Positions 35,001-49,897 are shown, counted from the stretch's first letter. The stretch: 64,000 bases of DNA from Patagioenas fasciata (GCF_037038585.1 NC_092520.1:18049001-18113000), one strand, 5' to 3'. A program made the numbers and translations. Notes: generated from the sequence alone by a model not told the origin.

Positions 35001-38000
35001 TGTTGACAGAAATGTCTAGGGACACTACCTTAACTCCTCTGCATATTACTAAAACGGAAATACTGTCATTAATTAGATTATCCTCATATCTGTAAGAAAT
35101 TTTATACAAACAGCTTCAATTCACAAACATCACAGTGCTCTAAACCTCGATAGAGCTCTAGTATTACTTAGTGACAGCCAATATTATTTTAATGCTAAGC
35201 ATCATTTATTGATAATACAAACTTGTAATCTTGTTACTTAGTGCAGAATGCTTGAACAATTGAAATCCAAGTCTCTTCAAAGAAGCTTTATAGAATACAC
35301 TAAAACAATATTAATGAACTACAAAAAAAGCATTTCACCCAGTGGAGCCTGGTCCATTTCCACAGGAGCGCAGACTTTGAGGTGGTCAGTCTTCACACTT
35401 AAAAAGCACCAAATATTTTTATCCATCTTGCAAAACAGAGAAGTTTGAAACAAGACAAGCAGCAATTCTCAGCATTCATAAAACTGATATTGAAGCTGCA
35501 CTGTACTGCTCCTCTTTGTTCTGCTCTCATTGCATGACAGACCACCAATATGTGGCTCATAACTCTTACTAAAAATTCCCACTCCTAAAACTGAGCACCA
35601 TGAACTCAGGTGAGCATCCATCTTCCTACAATCCGAGTTTTTTACACATACTTACAATGGACCTTCACGTATGTCTATTACTGGAGCTGTCTGTGACTAT
35701 CTTAGACAGGAATTAGCCCTCAGATTTTACTTTGGCAACACTGAAATAAAAGGGAAAAGTTGAAAGATACAGCTCTAAGTGATCAAAAATTAATTATCCT
35801 CAAGGGTCATCTGCAGAGGAAACGAAGATGATCCTGAATGAACTGCCAGTTAAATCACCCGTTTCACAATTTCAGCAGGCTCCGGAAGAAAGGCTTAAAC
35901 AAGTATCAAAAGTATGAGATTTTCCATTCATCGTTTCACAAATTTCATGGGTTTTCCATCCCATGGGAGAGTTAGGATCACAGTGACAGATAACTGGAAA
36001 ATTCTTATCAGTTCTTCTAGGCGAGATATTGCCTGCAAAGTTCAATTTGTTCTCAAAGGCTTTGGGAAGAGACTGAACTATGACTTGATGGACTCAGGCT
36101 GTCAAGTTTATGCCAATAACACTAGCTTGTTTTGCAAAAGTTTATCCTAATAATGAATTTATCTCACTGAAACAACCATAAACCACCGGAAGAATCTTAG
36201 TAGCATTCAGTTCCTTCTCTATAGTTGGCCATAGGCACAGAGTAAAGAGGCAAGCAGAATAATGGGATTACTTGTGGCTATGAAACATTGATAGGACTCT
36301 CCAGGACAGTGGTCTGAAACAGATTAACATGTGTGCTGCACCAGTGGACGGCACAACCAGACTACATACAGCCTCTTCAAAACACTATGGAATCCTGTAA
36401 AGAGGAACTGTAGAATTTCAATAAGCTAGGAAAGGTGAAAATCAAATCAAGAAGGGATGTAGAGTCAGCCCTAGCAGTGAAGCCTACCATATTAAGAAAA
36501 AAAAAACCAAACCACAATAGTATCTTTTATGATACTCAGCTGAAGAATTCCTGTGTTATTAATCTCCGGGCTCTAATGTAACTGAGTTTTAACAATGAAA
36601 AGGATGATGATGACCATGCCTCTCACAAAAGCAAGGACGGATGCCAAAGATGCATGATTTGGTTTAGAACAATCCAAAGAGTAGGTAATAGTATATCCAT
36701 AATATCTCAAGATAGCTACCAGACACAGCGGTGTCCACATATTTTGTATTTTTTATTCCTAACTATTTTTCTACATATTTAACCAGTCATATTATGTTCT
36801 ATCAAATACAAAGTACACCATGAAATGTGTGCATAATGTGTAGGATGTGCAACGCAGATAATTGCCTGTGCTGCTTATCCTGACATTTCTGTTTCACAAC
36901 TGAACCTTAACATTGCAGCAATAATGGTACACAGTGAATGCCAGATAAATGGTATTGATTCTAATTAAATCCCAAAAGCAAGATTACTCCTGACCTCTCT
37001 TAGAATGATGACCAAAGGCTTCTATAACAACAGAACCTGCAAAAAGTACTCTAGCTTATAAGATACCTAGAAGACTATAAGCATAAATACTTTTCAAATA
37101 TTTTTCACAGTGATTTGATTCCGTCATGTTATTATCTATACCCTACACTTGTCAATGCCTCAAATCTGAAATGCAGAGATTTTATAAAAGGTGTGCAGAA
37201 AATACACATACTACAGAAATAATTTATAAAGAAAGTGGTGAAGATTATTCCTGAGCTACATATAGGTCTGCTTCTGAATATAAAAGTAAAAATAATTACT
37301 GAAGCCATAGTACAAACTGCATGCTACTACTGCCAGCCTTGCCTTCAGCTAAGACCCAACCTGTACCTTGTAGAACTTTTCACCTTGACCTTGAGTTGAG
37401 GCTCCCTATCTGTAGTGGATTGCTGTTCCTTCAAGGTCATACACAGTGTGGTAGAATTGCTCTGCTATGGAAAATAAATAACTGAAAAAGAATAAAAAAG
37501 TGTTTGGGTGTATTTTTTTACATCCAAGTAAGCAGCAATACAACTTCGAAAAATTGCAGCATAAAACAGAATTCTTTAAAATGCAAATGTAAGATATAAG
37601 GAAAAATAATTATCCACCTTTTAGTAAAGATGCTGAGGTTTGGAAAGTTGCTTTCACTGTAGCTCTTGTATTAGATTTGGGCTTTGGGAGTTTAGTTTGA
37701 TTTTTCAGTTGAGTAAGTTTAGTGATAACTTATCTGCCCCCACCCACCCCCCAAAGATAAAAATGTTAAGCCAAAGACCCTTCTTTTTCATTCAACATAA
37801 TGACTTTCACTGCCTAACTTGAGCTATGTGACTTTGAAAGGACTGTGGCCAAACTGATTCAGTTGATAAAGCAGCAACTGCAAACTCATCTGGAAGGTAA
37901 ATAAAACAGAATCAAGACTAAACCCTGTCATTCCTGTCAGGGATTCAGATTATTTTTGATGTAATTTTATGGGTTTGCTTGGAGTTGAGTATTTTTTTGT

Positions 38001-39880
38001 TGCATCTTCTCCAGATGTTATGATATTTTGATATGTGTTCACCTCTGCTACTGAATTCATCCTTCTCTGGCAAGCACACTATGCATATTTTTAGCTCCAT
38101 GAGCTACTAATCCAGTTTCTCTGACAACTGCAGTTTGTTGGAAGAAATTACTAGTGTTACATTGTCTCAGAGCTATGAGCCCATTTGAGAAATTAGCTTC
38201 TTAGCTGACCTTTAAAGCAAGTGAGCATAATGTGCCTGCAATTCCTCAGGGTTTGGATTTCATTGTCACAGCAGTGTGTATGAGACGAGACGCCTCTGCT
38301 GTACAACTTCGCCTCTCTGTTTTGTTTTCCTGTTAAATATAGAAACTGTTTACTGTACATGGAAAATCTGCAAGTTTTCTCAGCTCTTGAGGACAATACT
38401 ATTTCTAATTCCTTTTCTCTAGAGAGGGCGGCAGTTCGCAGTGTGGAGGACTGCATACGATTGCTTCTTCCCAAGAAGGACTTTCCCACGGCTCCCCTAA
38501 CCAGAACTGCGGTGAAAATCGCCACAGATGTCTAAGGGTCAGAATGGCAATTGCAAATGGAAGAGGGGAGTATGGGAGCAGTACAGCAGAGTGGCAGCCC
38601 TGGTCCTTCCCACTTGCCTCTGGTTCACAGCCTGACACAACACCCTGTCAAAGAATCTGGGGGCTCCAAGTGCATAATAACACAAGTACAATTTAGGGCG
38701 GGTCAGACAAAAGCTTCAGTAACTATGATTGTAGTGGGAGAAGATTTGGCCAGCACTTCCCCCTCCGCTCCCCTGTTCTTTCCCAAGTGATTGCAGAGAC
38801 CGACCTATATACTGTTTCAGAAAGGAAAAAAAAAAGGTGAGGAAAATCAGTCATTTCAATGTTAACAAAACCAGGTATTCATCCCTGGGAGGGATGGACT
38901 CCTTAAGTAGGACTGTGCTAACTGTCACTGTTGTAAGAAGGAATCAAGCAGTAAATAAGGTGATAATACAGAGATGGCTCTTGGTGAAGCCTGTAGGAGT
39001 GGTATACCAGTACTGTCTTAGCTCAGAAGTGGGGAGTTGGAAACACAGACTGTTAACTTCTAGTCGAAAGGAATATTCTTTTAGTTAAGATAAATCTCTT
39101 AGCCAGACCTCCCAAATATTAAATATTATTAATTTTACCACCACAACCTTTGAATTTCTGGTTGCCGCCTGGCCCCTGCCCCTGATGTGTTTCCCTCCAT
39201 GTATATTTGCTTTTCTGTCCTATTACATCCTCTCATTGTTATCAGCAGTGGAATTCATCTCACCTATAGCATGGCAGCTGATCTGAACTAGTCCTCCACC
39301 TCTGCACTGTAGTCACGGGGGAGAGAGGCAGTGATTTATCTCATCCTAAACACTTCAACCAGGAATGATCGTCCTTTGAGGTGCCAAGGTATCTGCACTG
39401 ACTGCAGAGGGAGCTGACTTTACTAGCTCAGATCAAATATAATATTTAAATACTTAAATTTAGGTTAGCTGAATTTCACTCAGTCTTACAGCAATTGCCA
39501 AACTCCTTGGTGCTCTAGAGCATAACAGGTCACAGTGCAACTTGGGCAGAATGGGACATAAGGATAATAAGCAATATTTCAGCATCAATGACATTCAGCT
39601 TAAACTGCTGGTTTTCTAGAGAGGCAATCTAAATGCCATATATTGAGATGGGAATTTTGACTAGACTGGGCTTTCTTTAGACTTCATTAAAAGGCACAAT
39701 GCTGACATCTTAGGAAGTGCATTTAAAGCCTTGCATTGGGGTGCACATGATCTCTTAATACTCCCTAAATGAATTGAGTTAAATCCAGGTCTTACCTAAC
39801 ATGATCATCTTGGTCTTTTGGCAGAAGGTGCTTGGTGAAATACTGCTCTCTTTGAATTTAACTTTAAACAGCTGTTGGTT
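29051..39880. other. Long AT-rich noncoding region
   Basis: Nearly 11 kb with no supportable exon. All open frames are short. There are many A/T runs, for example at 32070-32090, 33011-33026 and 34718-34731. It lies 3' of GUCY1A2 in that gene's direction, so part of it could be a long 3' UTR or regulatory DNA, but no poly(A) site can be singled out among many AATAAA-like words. Confidence 0.45.
33419..33454. repeat. 18-bp tandem duplication
   Basis: The 18-base unit ACTGTTAGTATTTAGACA occurs twice in a row without mismatch. Confidence 0.95.
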
Positions 39881-40500
39881 GAATCATAGAACTGTTTCAG
39901 TTGGAAAAGACCCTCAAGATCATTGAGTCCAACCATAACCTAACTCTAGAAGTAAACCATGTCCCTAAGCGCCATGTCTATACACCTTTTAAACACTTCC
40001 AGGGATGGTGACTCCACCACTTCCCTGGGCAGCCTGTTCCAGAGCTTCACAACCCTCTCTGTGAAGAATTTTTTCCTTATATCCAACCTAAACCTTCCCT
40101 GGTGCAACTTGAGGCCATTTCCTCTTGTCCTATCACTTGTTACTTGGGAGAAGAGACCAACACCCTCCATGCTACAACCTCCTTTCAGGTAGTTGTAGAC
40201 AATGACAAGGTCTTGCCTCAGCCTCCTTTTCTTCAGGCTGAACAGCCCCAGTTCCCTCAGATGCTCCTCATCAGACTTGTGCTCCAGACCCCTCGCCAGC
40301 TTTGTCTCCCTCCTCTGCACTCTCTGTAGTACTTCATTGTCCTTCTTATGCTGAGGGGCCCAAAACTGAACAAAGTATTCAGGTGAGGCCTCACCAGCAC
40401 CAAGTATGGTGGCACAATCTAGTCCTGCTGGCCACACCATTCCTGATACAAGCCAGGATGCTGCTGGCCTTTTTGGCCACCTGGGCACACTGCTGGCTCA
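39881..40500 (-). mobile_element. CR1 LINE 3' fragment
   Basis: It starts with GAATCATAGAAC and GTTGGAAAAGACCC (CR1 tail, reversed) and continues into the 3' coding part. The minus-strand frame 39946-40488 reads [17 protein letters not shown] and [20 protein letters not shown]. The 5' end is truncated near 40500. It belongs to the same CR1 type as the copy at 3770-4680. Confidence 0.93.
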
Positions 40501-40595
40501 AAACATAGAATGTGCTTTTGATAACTCCATGTATAGGACTATTTCTGAACTAATGGTATGAAATGCAGATTATGCGATAGACTTTGTATCTTTGT

Positions 40596-40630
40596 GTTAT
40601 GATACAAGCTTTTGTTATGATACAAGCTTT
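40596..40630. repeat. 18-bp tandem duplication
   Basis: GTTATGATACAAGCTTTT followed at once by the same word with one base changed at the end. Confidence 0.9.
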
Positions 40631-41517
40631 CTTTCAGTTTAGGCATTTCTGAACAATTTTTAATTACAAACAGAAGACCTCCCACTTTTTTTAAAGTGCT
40701 ATTAGTTAAGCATCATATTTCTACATTCTTATTAAAGGGCATTTTTCCTATCACCTCCAAATTTCTACCAGTTGGCAAAGTATCTCACTTGTAATGTTTC
40801 ACATCTAGTTTTGCATTCAGTATCAAAACTCATAGAGAAATTCTGAGTCCTACCTCCAGAAAATTCAAATGATACAGGGACATTCTTCTTTGCATTTTGC
40901 ATTTAGAATTTTTAGACTTTCTTTTCCTCCCACAATTTCTCTCTGCAACAACAGATTCAGCTCTTATTAAATACAAAGCAACTTTCCCTCCTCTTAAAAT
41001 AGTGCACTTCTCATGAAATTCCACTAAAATCCTGAGGATTATTGATTCTACAACTCATTCTATTGCCTTGAGAGTTCATGACATTACATGCAGCACTACC
41101 TTCTATTTTGCATCATACCCAGAATACTCTCTGGGTCATCCAGCTTCCAAATACAAGCAAGCTGAGAATCAGCAGCACATCTACGCACAGTAGCTCTTTC
41201 CTACACACATACTTCAGTTTCTTCAGATGCTTTCTCTCTGTTGCTTCTTACCTATACATTTTGCAGGACCTGTGAGAAGTTCCTGGAAAGGAATGCCTAC
41301 ACATATAACCATTGCATGTATGTGAGACTTGACTGAGATGTAATGAGAAAGTAAATCTTAGAGTCAGTTTGACACTTACTCAGTAGATGAGGAAATTGAA
41401 TGGATCTGGATGGGCAGTTCTTTCTCCCTTAGAATCCCTCCGAACATCATAAAGGTGGGCAACGAGCCTCATCACCACTGTGGACCAGAGCATTCACATG
41501 CTTACAGCAACACATCT

Positions 41518-41572
41518 CATAGAATCATAGAATGTCCTGAGTCGGAAGGGACCCACAAAGATCATCAAGAAA
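41518..41572 (-). mobile_element. CR1 LINE 3' tail fragment
   Basis: CATAGAATCATAGAATG followed by TCCTGAGTCGGAAGGGACCC is the reversed terminus of a CR1, about 55 bp long. It matches the fragment at 7330 better than the others, so it is probably the same CR1 type. Confidence 0.85.
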
Positions 41573-44500
41573 CCATACAAGACAGGGTGTTATACTGTTA
41601 TTTGACATTCTTCTAAAGGGCAGTTTGTTAACATGATAGGTGTTGTACAAGAATCTACACAGGAAGGATTAGCACAGCTTTACTTATTGCTTCAAGAGTA
41701 GTCATTATAGAGTATTGCTAGCAAACAAATAGCTCAATGCGAGACCTTCTGATAATGGAAAGTTAATTTCAGGCCTGCAAATTCACAGAAGCGCATCAAA
41801 TGTATGTTAATGATAAACTGAGAACCGTCTCTCTGCTCTTCAGAATTTATATATTTTATTGCCATCTTTACTACACAATAATAAAGTTTTTGTAGGCATT
41901 CTGGCATATAGTTCAGGTGAAGTTGGCACAGAAGTTTTGCATAATTGGGCTAGAAGCAAAAAGCTCAAAAGCTTTTCTAAATCCCAGTCCTAGCAACATC
42001 CAGGAGTTGTGACTGGCAGTGCTGATATACGTAAAGGGTTCAGACAACAGAAGGAAGAGATTTCCTGAACTGCATTAGCCTCTATTCTTGACAGTCACTA
42101 TGGCTACCATATCCAACCTTTATTTACCCTGAAATATACTTATCTATCCCTCTGTCACTTAGTTTAATTCAACTTGTTTTGGCCAATGCAAAACTGTGTA
42201 AAGCAGCACAGACTAAAAGATTTAAGACACAGCACTTGGACTGGAAAGAGCTTAATTCAGTGGGATCAATCTCACTTTTCCTGGCCATCTTAAAAAATAG
42301 ATGTCGAGTCTAAGTTTGTCATCTGTGGACACAGAGAAAGTTAAGCATGCTCACAGATTTAGGCAGCCTCAAGCTGTGTTTAGAGAAGAGGGGCCAAGTG
42401 TCTGAAGCACTCACTTGTCCCCTAGTCTTCAGAGGAAACTTGATTCTTGGAATGCTAAAGCTGAAGTGTGCCAGGAGCTGAAGGCAGAAGTGAGCATTGC
42501 TGCAGCCAGGGCAGCCAGCATGTCCCTCTTGATGCCCTCTCACTCCACTGCCTCTCTGATAGCTACAAAGCAGGGAAGTCCTTCTTTCTCTGAAGTCCTG
42601 TCTCTTCTCTTTTTATCCAAAATAAAACATGTTCAGCCTCACCCTGCCTTTGGAAACTAAAATCACTGGAGCAAACAGCCTGTTTAACATCTGTCTCCAC
42701 TGATCCTTTTGTTAATGCTGCATCACTTTGCATCACTTACTGCATTGGCCTCTCTGATGTGAACCCCAGCCCACGGGGAAGCAGACTGAGATGCCTCATG
42801 CTGTTTTCCAGAGGCCATTTAGTTGCTATAGTGACACAGTGATACTAACCCAGACCACAGATTACTGGAGGTCAACCTTCCTAAGCCACAGGAACAAGTA
42901 AGCATCTATAGAGGTGAATGATCTGTCACCGATGACTGAATTGTTACATTCCCGGTTTCACTGTTTTGCTTGCTTTCATGCATGAATAATAGCCAAGTCA
43001 CAAAAGATCAGTCATGTGTATGAGGTTAAATAGTTTACAGATTTTTGTTGTAAGGCAGCTCATGCATTGCAAATTAGTAAGACTGTTAAGGAGTAACTCC
43101 TAGCTGCATGGATAAATTTAGTGCTTGGAAAAGTTAAAAACATGCCATGGACTGTTAATGTACTGACTTCTTCACTCGAATCCACCAGTGACGACTTGCA
43201 CTGCGGTCTTCTCCCTCTCTCAGGATGTGAGTGACTGCCATGTCACTGTCACAGTTTTGTCTCTGCTACAAAGAGGAGTAAGATCAGCCCTTTAATCTCA
43301 GTTATTCTTTAGATTTAAGCAGCCATGTCAACAGCAGATGCTAATAAGAACAATAACAGGAATCACTCACTATCTCTGTCACATACAAGGTGCTAAAGGA
43401 AGGAAAGTGGAAGTTTTGAAGAGTGGAAGCCTGACCAAGAGCAGGAAATATTGTGCAAGGTGATGGAGCCATGAGCAGCACCAGGAGCCGATCAGCTCCT
43501 GCCTGTCCAGGCTCCTGCACACTCAGCATCTTCCCTTCATCCCAGTAAAGTCCTATGAATGGCGTATTATCTTGAAGAAAGGGAACCGTTTCTGAATTTG
43601 ACAAGCTTTTTTACGCTTCTTGTTTTGTTGCCAATTTAAGCATGTTGCTATTTCCAATATTTCACATGTATAATTTTGCAAAAGATCACCAGAACCCAAA
43701 AGCAAAGCCAGAGGCTCTCAGACTACATTAAGACAGGGAATTAGCTCTCATGAGTGAGCTCTGAGCACTCAGCAGAGGTGAGGCAGTGGTCTGAGACTGG
43801 AAGAGGAAAACCCAGAAAATGTCATAAATTTGCAGTGCTGCTGTTGGATTACAGACTTCTTGACAGGACAGTTTGCAGGAAGCATGCACGTGTGGACAGT
43901 CTGTGGCAGCTGACGAATCTGAAGGCTGTCCAGCACTTCAGCTTCCCCTAACAGCTCATGAAAGTTCCATACTCATTTGCAATTCAACACAGCATGTTTG
44001 GGTGGTATTTTTTTCCCCCATTTTTAAATGATCTGGGAGAAGGATCTATTCAGAGGAAGAAATCTAGAATCTGAAATCGGTTAGGAGAGTTTAAGCCCCA
44101 GTGTAGTGCTATGATACTTTTAAATGCATGCAACATGTCACGGTTCTGCACTGCTTGCTTTATAGAGAAATAAAAATGAAAGATGTTAATGGAAAACAGA
44201 GAAAAGGTGGTTATACACCTGATACCTCTGCTGGGCTTGGCAGGGAACACTGTAAGCACAGGAGGAGACAGCACTGTGAAAAGGCATATGCACACATGTG
44301 AACTGCAGTAGGACCTTCTAATGACTCAACTGCAAGGGTTTCTGCTTCAGAACAGGCAATTCCCATAGAAGATTTCCAAGGTTTTAAAAGCTTTGGTTTT
44401 CTGTTTGCAGAGGCATGTTTCCAGGCTCCAAAGTGCCTTTTGAAACAGATTCAGATCTGAAACTGGATGTGGGAATGAGAAGTGAAGCCAAAACCACAAC

Positions 44501-47500
44501 CACAGTTAATGACTATTGGCTCTTTGGAGTTAAAAAATAAATATTCCACGGGATCCTGCAAGAAAACCACACTTTGAGAGTCTTGGCTTAGCAGCAATTC
44601 CACCGTGCAGTGGCTTTTGTCCTTGAATGGCAGATATTACCAGAGTGATGTAGAACAAAATTTATTTACCACTCTACCACTTCCATCACTATTTCCTTCT
44701 CACTCTGAGTTCCTGACCTCTGCGCACTGCATCACAGAAGAGACTGTGTGATGGGGAACTTCAAGCGGATGAAATAATTTGGCACAAGATCTGTAAAAAG
44801 TACTCTGGAGGAATGACTGTTGCCTCTGTTTACTTAAGCTTCCTGACTTTTGTACAAGAACTTGGCCACTGGGTCTGCCTCTGTGGTCAGTCGATGGTCT
44901 CTGGTCCCTCTGAGCCTGGAGCAGAGGGAAGCTGCACAGAACAAGTTTGCAGCAAACAGACTGATGACCCCAGCCGGGGTCCTCACATCGTCCTTCCTTT
45001 GCCATGTACAGGCAATACGCAGTACATCTCCCTCTGTCTTCAGAGAGAGTGAATTTGTTTCATACAGAAACACAAGACAGCAGATGTTGCCACTTGCAGC
45101 TATGTGAAGAAACACTAGTGTGTAAATTCTTAATCGGAGGAACAAAAGATCATCTGTTTGATAGGTAGGAAAATAACAGAGAAAAATTCAAACTATAGTA
45201 TGTGATTTCTGGATCCATTTCAGCACCTCTAACCTCTCTAATTCATCATTCCAAGCTATAAAAACTATGAGAACCTTTTTATTTACGAAGACAATGCCAG
45301 GCAAATGACAGTTTTCCCTGTCACTAAAAGTGTTGTTGAAGAAATGTTGAGTCTGACTACTATGTAATTGACTTCATAGCATCAACCTTGACAATAAATT
45401 TCATTACACTTCATAAAGGCATCTAACAAAATAAACTTGCCACCTAATATTAAAGGCAGCAGATGCAACTACGAAGTTAAAAAGTGCTGAGAATTTGTTT
45501 TACACTTTTTTCACACTAATAGAAAAATGTCCCTAGAGAGTCCACATTTTTTTATTAACTTCCCTTGTCACAACACAGAAACAAATAACACAATACTTAG
45601 CATCAGCACTGAAGTTCTGGACACGTTACCTTTAAACAAGCTTATAAAAAACAGAGCGTGTACATTCTTATACAGTAAATCTACACTAATTTGGGGAGCT
45701 AGATGATTTATTTGCAAACACTGTCATTGTCTCCATGGTGATGCTGACACTGACTTTCAGATTTTGCACTGAGTTCTGTGATTATAAATTTCCTTATAGA
45801 ATAAACAGTCACTTGAGAGGATGAGGGTGGCATCATGACATTTTTTAGATTGCTTCTCCAATTAGAAATTATCCATAATTTCTCATTAGAATGTTTCCAT
45901 ATTTCTACCAAGATCAGCCACAGAATTAACCTAGGCATTTCCTATTGGCAACTGTGAGAGACAGGTTAGTGAGCTATAAGTGTTTGGTTTGAACTTCTAT
46001 GTTTGTTCTCTTCACAAAGGACTATGGCTGGTGAGAAGAGAAAAAGAGTTTGGCCAGAGAGATTCGTACTCTCTGAACAACGAGGATGTGCAGTGAAGTC
46101 AGAATGAAGTCTCAGTCTATTTATAGCTATTTGAAAAATTTTTACTCTGAGGAACTAAGTAATGACATCAATATCACAGCTTTATTAGTTAGGAAGTGGT
46201 ATTCCTCTTCCAGTGGTGAAACATGAACTTTGCTCCATTTACAATTCTTGCATGTCTTACTGATGTTCCCAGGAAACAAATGCATGCTACATCCTGTATA
46301 TGGGCAAACTAATTGCTATAGGATAAAACTTGTCATCCTATGCAGGAAATTCTCAGATCTGAGATTTGGATAGAAATTCTGCAACCTAAAGTTTTTTTGT
46401 TAAGTCATTTTCCAGGTAGGCAGTAGAGCTGGGGAGCTTCTTTATCAAGGTAGGTAAAAAACTAACTACTCCAATCCCAAGGATGCCCTAATATCAACAG
46501 AATAAACCTTTAACATCCGTGTTTCTCTAGAAAGCAAGGAAAATTCCACTTAAGTAAGTTTCTGGGCTAATTCCCATGCATCTTCCCTCTTTGCGTTAGT
46601 AAAAAAAAAAACAAAAACAAACCACAACACACCTGCATAAGTTCAGATGTCCTCTGCTTGCTGCAGTCTGTATATGTTCAAGAAGAGTCCTTTCTCATCC
46701 AAAAAACCTTTGTGGAAAGGAAGCCTGAAACATGTTCGGCACAGGCTAGCAGTGCCACACTGACTTGTTCCCACTCTAACACGGGCTACTGGCCAAAGAG
46801 GAGAAATACAGCACTGCCATTCCCACCACAGAAAGATCTAACTGGATAATTTGGACACATGGCAAAAGTTATTTACTTGTTTTCAAAAGGTGCCTCAATT
46901 ATGGTTACTAAATCCATAATTGAGCCCTAATTTCTGGTCTCAATTACAGAAATGCGGAGTTTCTCACACCTTCTAGTGCTGTTCTGAGTCCTATCTTTAA
47001 TTTCAGTGAGCTTTGACCTGGCCCACATAAAGCTAAGTCACTTTGGGACCGCTGCGCAAGTGTTAACTTGTGATCTGCAAGAGCAGAACAACATCAGCCC
47101 ACTTCAGTACAATGCTAAAGGAAGTTCACCTGCAGAGGAAAACTGACTGCCACTGTTTCTGAACAGAAAAACCTGAGAAATAAAAAATGCCTGAAAATGT
47201 GCCTGTTCAGGGACAGATCCACATCTTGTTCTAGTTGGATTCATTGAAGACAATAAAGCTATACTCATTTTCAACAGCAAAGAATTAGCCTTTTCTAAAA
47301 AAAATGACAGGGACTTATTTAAACCTTGAACTGCTGTTTGCATTAAATCTGGGAAAGTATTGCCTTCCTCTTTTCAGTGTGTTTTTGGTCTGCATTAGAT
47401 AAAGCAGGGACCTTTCAGCCAATCAAGCAATAGAGGACATTTCCAGATGAGCATCATTAATAACAGGTGGGATTTCCAATAATGAAACTGGAGTAGAAGC

Positions 47501-48565
47501 ACAAGTCCTGTTAAAAAAATGTGGAAAACTAGTATCCAGAGATCTTCCAGTGTCTGCTGGAATTCCTCAGAATAAGTTTTTCCAAGACCAAATTATTTTA
47601 AAAAGTCCAAGACTTCTCCCAAAAATCAGTTTGGTTGATAATTTAGTGGGAAATAGGGCCCACAGAACAGAATTTTTCTGTTTGTCAATACGTTGATCTT
47701 CTATACCTCGTTTGCATTGTCCTGGAAGGATTGGACATACAGCACTGTAACACAAATACTGAACATTATTTTATATAAGTAAGACAATGCTTATCTAAAG
47801 CCTTAGCAGAAACATCAGGTAAAGAGATTTACCAAAGTGTTTTTTACTGTAAAATATCGATATTTTTAGTGCCAAAAAAGTCAAAAAATGACTTCTTGCC
47901 ACTTGTGTAACAATAAAGATTGATAGGTATAATGTATGAAATATAGAATAGCTTCTTCTGAAAAGCTAAGCTCACTCAGCTTTACTGTATGTGGAATGTA
48001 ATTATCCAGAAAGTGAAGTATGTATAAAAATAGGTAAAATTCCTACAATATTTGTATTGAATTACAGTTCCTCCTGCCACGAAGGTTACAACAGGTCTAC
48101 AGTATATGTATGAAATGTTTGTTCATAAAGTTAAAAAACATCATTGCCTTACTGAAGAACACATTAAATGTAGGAATGCATAATCAGAACTGACTCTCAA
48201 TTCTGCTTAGCTGGTGCAAATCTACAGAGAACCATCATCCTTTCTGCACAAAACAAAACCAACCTCTAATTTGAAAGTTGGGGTTTCTGTTTGGTTTTGT
48301 TTGTCATAGAGGGGCCAGACTGAAGTTTTTGAAATAAATTCCTCTGGAAGTGGAAGTACATTGTTTAATTTTTGTTTTCCCTACCTTCACTTTGTTCACT
48401 GACAGCAGTCACCCACCTTTTGAAAAGATTATTGCCTGACATTACATGGAGCTTTTACCGCTTGTTCAGAACAAGGCAGTGAAATAGAAAGGACCTCCAA
48501 CTCCCCTGTCATGACCCAGTTCTGGGCTTGTGCTTTTTTGACGAGTCTTTAATCTGCAGCAGGCC

Positions 48566-48773
48566 TCATAGGCTGGTCTCCCGGAGGAACATGGTGCCAA
48601 TGTTGTAAGAAACCTTTCTCACTCTGGCAGACGTGACGGAGGATTTTGGCGGCTTCTGACCACTTCTGACCTCGAGGAAGTAACAAATCCCAGGAATTTC
48701 CTTTGGAAAGTTTTCTGGAAGCTCTTCACGGGAGCGAGGGATAAAAATAAAATTTTCTTCCTTTTTCAAAAGC
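48566..48773 (-). CDS. GUCY1A2: GUCY1A2 last coding exon (soluble guanylate cyclase alpha-2)
   Basis: The exon follows the acceptor TTTGTTTCCAG and runs to a TGA at 48566-48568. Its first base completes a Gln codon begun in the upstream exon; 68 residues follow. The peptide starts [19 protein letters not shown], includes [14 protein letters not shown] and ends [11 protein letters not shown]. This is the C-terminal end of the catalytic domain and the tail of the alpha-2 subunit. Alpha-2 pairs with beta-1 to form the nitric-oxide receptor that converts GTP to cGMP. The last residues, ETSL, form a class I PDZ ligand, in line with the known binding of alpha-2/beta-1 to PSD-95 at synaptic membranes. 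No damage is seen. Confidence 0.97.
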
Positions 48774-49875
48774 CTGGAAACAAAACAAAACCAAACAACA
48801 GAGGCATATAAAAAACTGTACAACACAGTCCAGAAATACCTCTTTGCAAGAGATATATCCTATGTGGTCCCAAATAAAAAAATGAGTTAAAAACATTATG
48901 TAACATCTAAAAAAATTCCAAGTGAGGATCCTTAGCTGATATATATCAATTTAGTATCATCAGCTTCAAGGAACTCTGTTGACTGAGATCAGCTGAAACA
49001 ACAGCCTAAACAAACACATTCTCTGAAAACCAGTGTCAATATTCAGAAAATCACGTACCAGAAAGGGAATCAAATTCACAGTGATCATTATCCACTACAT
49101 ATCACTCTTCTCACTTAAAACACTCCAGTCTGGTCAGTTGTGCAGAAATGAACATTTCAGTGTTACAACTGTCACCAGATCTTCTGCTGGAAAGTAGTTA
49201 TGATGGTGACAGTGCTTGGGAGCTCTCACAGGTAGAAGCAGGGTGGTCAGTTTGTGCCCTTCTCATACTCAGAAGTACTGTATTTCATAAATTAGGTTCA
49301 AATATTGCAAAGCCAGCTTCAACAAAAAACAGAATCAAGTCTGACATTATTCATCACAAGTACCTGTGGGTTTAACCTGGGCCACCTGGTTATGGTCAAA
49401 AAAAGATGGAGGTCCACGGGAGCCATGAAGCCATCCTCCCGGCATGACCACACAGGTGGTACAACAGCACAGACCTGGCTATAAGGCCTGTTGTCATTTG
49501 CCATCTTCCTCCATAGTGGAGAAATCTCTGTCTGGCTACATTTGAAAGTTTAGGACATCTTTACCAAGTGTCTTCCCTGAAACTAGTCAAACTTGTAAAA
49601 TAACTCCACACATTCCCCTTTTTTCCCAGTAAATTACGTTAGGGTTACTCAGCCCTACATAGCACTGAAAAGATCAGTTTTGAGCTAATGGTAAATTCTG
49701 AGCGCACTTGGATATCTGAAAGCAGTCTTTATCTTTTCCCCTCCCAAGATATTTATTCTCTTTCTCAATCAGTCTTACTTGAAGCTCAAAAACATCAGTG
49801 GGAAGAACTTTATTAGCTTCAGCAGATTTTGTAATAGCTTGTTTATTTAATGTCTCTGAAGCTGATTTCTGGGAA

Positions 49876-49897
49876 ATGAATGAATGAATGAATGAAT
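49876..49897. repeat. ATGA microsatellite
   Basis: Five and a half perfect copies of the tetranucleotide ATGA. Confidence 0.95.

Larger units (their letters stand above)
40501..48565. other. Region 3' of the GUCY1A2 stop codon
   Basis: About 8 kb of mostly AT-rich DNA directly downstream of the last GUCY1A2 coding exon on the minus strand. It probably contains at least part of the 3' UTR. AATAAA-type words occur on the minus strand near 44660, 45553 and 46183, but none can be chosen. Apart from a CR1 tail and one short tandem repeat I see no gene. Confidence 0.4.

Noticed and set aside
44700-45145. Overlapping frames of about 80-100 codons on both strands
   Set aside because: Frames on both strands are equally open, none matches a known family, and splice support is lacking.
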